Positions 63,823 to 64,000 of a stretch of DNA of 64,000 nucleotides are shown piece by piece. Under the pieces are notes generated by a model. That model did not search any database. It was not told where the DNA came from and saw only the letters and a list, made by a program, of their open reading frames with translations. The DNA is from Lentisphaerota bacterium. GTDB lineage: Bacteria > Verrucomicrobiota > Lentisphaeria > Victivallales > Victivallaceae. The position numbers were made by a program, and so were the translations under genes. Numbering within the stretch: position 1 is the first letter of the stretch; every line of letters starts with the position of its first letter. The DNA lies in NCBI GenBank assembly GCA_015061815.1, contig SUVW01000006.1, positions 53,684 through 117,683 of the forward strand, in the 5' to 3' direction.

Positions 63823-63851
63823 AACATACCACAAAAAGCATATGTTGTCAA
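63823..63851 (-). promoter_or_regulatory. Promoter of the GntR-type regulator
   Basis: On the minus strand, -35 TTGACA (63851-63846), a 17-base spacer and -10 TATGTT (63828-63823). AACATA and TATGTT at its ends also form an inverted repeat that could serve autoregulation. It places the true regulator start at 63779, not further upstream. Confidence 0.6.
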
Positions 63852-63881
63852 GTATCATTGACTAAAAAAATATAAATCAAA

Positions 63882-64000
63882 ACCACCAGCTGAGCTGGTG
63901 GTATGCACTGTGCCTAGAAGGCATTTTTGCTGGCAGCCCGATCCGGGCTCTGAATGAAATTTTCATTCGCATTAAGTTCACTGGCTACTGCTAAAGCAGT
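63882..64000. other. Run of five stem-loops continuing past the window edge
   Basis: In 119 bases there are ACCACCAGC/GCTGGTGGT (63882-63902), TGCCT/AGGCA (63911-63923), AGCCCG/CGGGCT (63935-63949), GAATGAAA/TTTCATTC (63952-63968) and ACTGCT/AGCAGT (63987-64000). No protein gene fits. The first hairpin resembles those at ends of IS200/IS605 elements. It may be an element end or a structured RNA such as an omega RNA; only part is visible. Confidence 0.4.

Noticed and set aside
1..64000. CRISPR array, rRNA or tRNA gene
   Set aside because: No regularly spaced repeats with spacers and no cloverleaf-like sequence were seen by eye; a short tRNA could still be missed without a covariance search.

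Overview
The window looks like chromosomal DNA from a Lentisphaerota bacterium, probably a gut Victivallales relative. The main support is three prepilin-like genes with an identical [13 protein letters not shown] helix, two of which keep a C-terminal H-X9-DG motif, set among many secreted glycosidases, AraC-type regulators and TIM-barrel sugar isomerases. This placement rests on family memory; no search was run. No rRNA or tRNA gene was seen.

Layout. 1-3.8 kb: an asparagine synthetase-like gene (-) and a tight tsaE/CPBP protease/MarC operon (+). 3.9-9.9 kb: a secreted six-hairpin glycosidase, a frameshifted prepilin-like gene and a large secreted protein. 10.2-15.3 kb: fabD, a HAD phosphatase, a DUF2293-like/DUF362 ferredoxin pair (-) and lemA with an HtpX-like protease (+). 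15.3-23.5 kb (-): serpin, GntR/LacI-type regulator, sugar isomerase, GH78-like enzyme, secreted TIM-barrel protein and an AraC regulator. 23.6-27.1 kb: isomerase, Gfo/Idh/MocA oxidoreductase, thioesterase and AraC regulator. 27.4-36.2 kb: prepilin-like gene, two large glycosidases, fucU and fucI, which read as a fucose-releasing and fucose-using locus. 36.3-46.8 kb: mostly housekeeping (mnmG, der, pyrF) plus an unpaired OppC-type permease, a mannitol dehydrogenase-like/PHP pair, YibE/F and alkaline phosphatase. 46.8-56.9 kb: GH2 enzyme, a GlpA-like/GlpB-like/DUF1667 triad with a cupin regulator, an isomerase, an AraC regulator and small genes. 56.9-63.8 kb (-): a broken GntR/LacI-type regulator, a prepilin-like gene, a secreted GH42-like protein and a cytoplasmic six-hairpin glycosidase. 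63.9-64.0 kb: a dense run of stem-loops that continues past the edge.

The most notable signal is in the 5' ends of the three prepilin-like genes. Each carries two overlapping inverted repeats just before the FTLIE codons. The repeat sequences differ between genes, but the layout is the same: an arm, its complement, then the first arm again, with exactly 34 nt from the first arm to the Phe codon. The middle strand can pair with either neighbour, as in an alternative-hairpin switch. In the first gene the 34-bp unit is tandemly duplicated, and this shifts the frame; removing one unit restores a continuous reading frame.

Other signals are an exact 18-bp operator-like sequence shared by two glycosidase promoters almost 19 kb apart, two sets of AraC-type direct repeats at 20-21 bp spacing, a Ser in place of the catalytic Cys of the asparagine synthetase, and a regulator split by a one-base frameshift.
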